In this document: positions 4,533 through 5,743 of the stretch, piece by piece
Position numbering within the stretch: position 1 is the first letter of the stretch
Layout: each line of letters begins with the position of its first letter
Source: an uncultured Bacteroidales bacterium
GTDB lineage: Bacteria; Bacteroidota; Bacteroidia; Bacteroidales; UBA932
Assembly (NCBI GenBank): GCA_902461985.1
Contig: CABQAB010000137.1
Coordinates: 1-5,743 of the forward strand
Length of the DNA stretch: 5,743 nt
Reading direction: 5' to 3'
The notes under the pieces: model-generated
The model's database searches: none
Seen by the model: only the letters and a program-made list of their open reading frames with translations
Told to the model about the DNA's origin: nothing
Program-made: the position numbers and the translations under genes

Positions 4533-5743
4533 CTTCTGGGCGGCGGCACGTCCGCGTATGATCTTGATTACGTCTCCTTTTGCGAGCCGGATGACATCCA
4601 ACAGAGGGATGTTCGCCGGACAGGTGTAGAGGCAGCAGCCGCACTCTATGCAATCCTGGACGGAAGCCGCTTCCAGTTCGTCCATGAGACCGTTCTTCGC
4701 ATATTTGTTCAGAAGGAAAGGCTCCAGCCCCATAGGGCAGGCATCGGCACATTTGCCGCAGCGGATACAGTTGCTCTGCTCTCCGCGGCGGGTCTGTTCC
4801 TCGGTCAGATAAAGAAGCGAAGACGAACCCTTTACCATGCAGGCATCGAGGTTTGCAACGGCCTTGCCCATCATCGGACCTCCGGAGACAATCTTCGCCG
4901 CAGCCTCAGGCACTCCGCCGGCATATGCGGCGATATAGGAAAGCGGCATGCCTATCCTGAACAGATAGTTGTGCTGCCTTTCTGCAGGGAGACAGTCCCC
5001 TGTGATGGTCATCGTATTGGTAATCAAAGGCATATTCTTCTGGACAGCCTCATAGACAGCTAAGGAAGTCGCCACGTTCTGCACGACCGCACCGACGTCT
5101 ATAGGCAGTCCCATAGACTTGACCTCTCGCTTCATGACAGCCGCAATCAACTGTTTTTCACCTCCTTGAGGATATTTCTTCTTCAAGACCTGGATCTTGA
5201 TTCCAGAATAGTCTGCGGAAAGTTTCTGAAGACCCGCGAGAGCGTCTGTCATGGCTTTTATTGCCTCAGGCTTGTTGTCTTCTATTCCGACCACTGCCGG
5301 ACATCCGCCGAGCACTTTCTGCATCAGAGCCGCTCCGACAAGAATCTCACGGCTTCTTTCAATCATTATGCGGTTGTCGGAAGTAAGATACGGCTCACAT
5401 TCCGCACCGTTGAGGATGAGGCAGTCAGCCTTCTTGCCCGGAGGAGGACAAAGTTTCACATGGGTCGGGAAAGTCGCTCCGCCGAGTCCGACCACGCCGT
5501 TGGATTTGATTCTGTCCACAATGAAGGCGGTGTCGGCGGGAAGGGCTGTGACAATCTCGGAAGAGGTGTCAATGCCGTCTGCCCAGACTTCTTCGTCTGC
5601 GACTTCTATTTCAATGTGGGTCATCCAGTTGCCTGCGAGATCCTGTCTCGGTGCTATGGACTTGACTGTTCCCGTTACGGGAGAATGTACGAAAGCGGAG
5701 ATGAAACCGCCCGGTTCGGCAATCACCTGTCCTGTCTTGAGGC
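4527..5743 (-). CDS. rnfC: Rnf complex subunit RnfC, 5' end missing
   Basis: RnfC is the peripheral cytoplasmic subunit that binds NAD(H) and FMN and carries two 4Fe-4S clusters. The frame is open to the window edge, giving 404 complete residues (LKTGQVIAE... onward). The GTG at 5726 is an internal Val, not a start: it falls in the middle of the barrel-sandwich segment GQVIAEPGGFISAFVHSPVT. About 40 N-terminal residues are probably missing. Counting from that Val as 1, the glycine-rich nucleotide/flavin segment is GVVGLGGATFPTHVKL (77-92), followed by LILNGAECEPYLTSDNR (103-119). An SLBB-like region is near 255-290. The ferredoxin-type motifs are CIRCGKCADACP (320-331) and CIECGCCLYTCP (359-370), both complete CxxCxxCxxxCP sets. 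These clusters rule out NqrA. The protein ends RAAAQKK with stop TAA. By the usual order, rnfB should lie just upstream outside the window. Confidence 0.96.
   Translation of the reverse strand, partial: LKTGQVIAEPGGFISAFVHSPVTGTVKSIAPRQDLAGNWMTHIEIEVADEEVWADGIDTSSEIVTALPADTAFIVDRIKSNGVVGLGGATFPTHVKLCPPPGKKADCLILNGAECEPYLTSDNRIMIERSREILVGAALMQKVLGGCPAVVGIEDNKPEAIKAMTDALAGLQKLSADYSGIKIQVLKKKYPQGGEKQLIAAVMKREVKSMGLPIDVGAVVQNVATSLAVYEAVQKNMPLITNTMTITGDCLPAERQHNYLFRIGMPLSYIAAYAGGVPEAAAKIVSGGPMMGKAVANLDACMVKGSSSLLYLTEEQTRRGEQSNCIRCGKCADACPMGLEPFLLNKYAKNGLMDELEAASVQDCIECGCCLYTCPANIPLLDVIRLAKGDVIKIIRGRAAAQKK

Noticed and set aside
4505..4549. Longer RnfD start at 4549 adding MPPPRRNNFPKIFRI
   Set aside because: The extension is not like RnfD N-termini and overlaps rnfC; the ATG at 4504 gives the expected MIVSPSPHLHG.
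5724..5726. GTG at 5726 as the RnfC start
   Set aside because: Open frame continues to the window edge with LKTGQ before it, and this Val lies inside the conserved GQVIAEPGG segment; the real start is outside the window.
1711..5743. Na+-NQR operon instead of Rnf
   Set aside because: The first gene has two CxxCxxCxxxCP motifs and the RnfC nucleotide-binding segment, absent from NqrA; there is no NqrF, and the order C-D-G-E-A is the standard rnf order.

Overview
All genes here lie on the minus strand, so the biology reads from high to low coordinates. The window looks like a chromosomal segment of an anaerobic Bacteroidota, probably Bacteroidales. Three things suggest this: an exact match to the Bacteroidetes -7 promoter element (TAnnTTTG) before the upp-like gene, mostly weak ribosome binding sites, and a UPRTase whose C-terminal motif PGLGDAGDLAYG has the Leu-Ala-Tyr form I associate with that phylum from memory. 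Base composition is about half G+C by eye. The genus cannot be fixed from this sequence.

Region 1 (5743 to 1711) is most of an rnf operon in the order rnfC (5' end cut by the window edge), rnfD, rnfG, rnfE, rnfA. Gene junctions are very tight: 22 nt, 1 nt, an 8-nt overlap and 11 nt. Together with RnfB, which should lie beyond the window edge, these subunits form the membrane Rnf complex. It passes electrons between reduced ferredoxin and NAD+ and couples this to Na+ or H+ transport. RnfC carries the nucleotide/flavin site and two 4Fe-4S motifs. RnfD and RnfG carry threonines for covalently bound FMN, both in non-consensus motifs. RnfE and RnfA each carry two conserved membrane cysteines that are expected to hold the central 2Fe-2S cluster.

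Region 2 (1710 to 898) is a 101-nt gap with a terminator-like hairpin, then a radC-family gene with its own short terminator. The hairpin's U-tract ends only 5 nt before the radC start codon, so how radC is transcribed is an open question.

Region 3 (897 to 1) has a good Bacteroidetes-type promoter, the pyrimidine-salvage gene upp, and the N-terminal part of a membrane-anchored protein whose likely start overlaps upp by 20 nt.

I see no mobile element, CRISPR array, tRNA, rRNA or phage feature, and no gap without a gene longer than 101 nt. The window is mostly ordinary housekeeping and energy metabolism. The items most worth a second look are the hairpin before radC, the Pro next to the flavin-acceptor Thr in RnfD, and the altered PRPP loop of the UPRTase.
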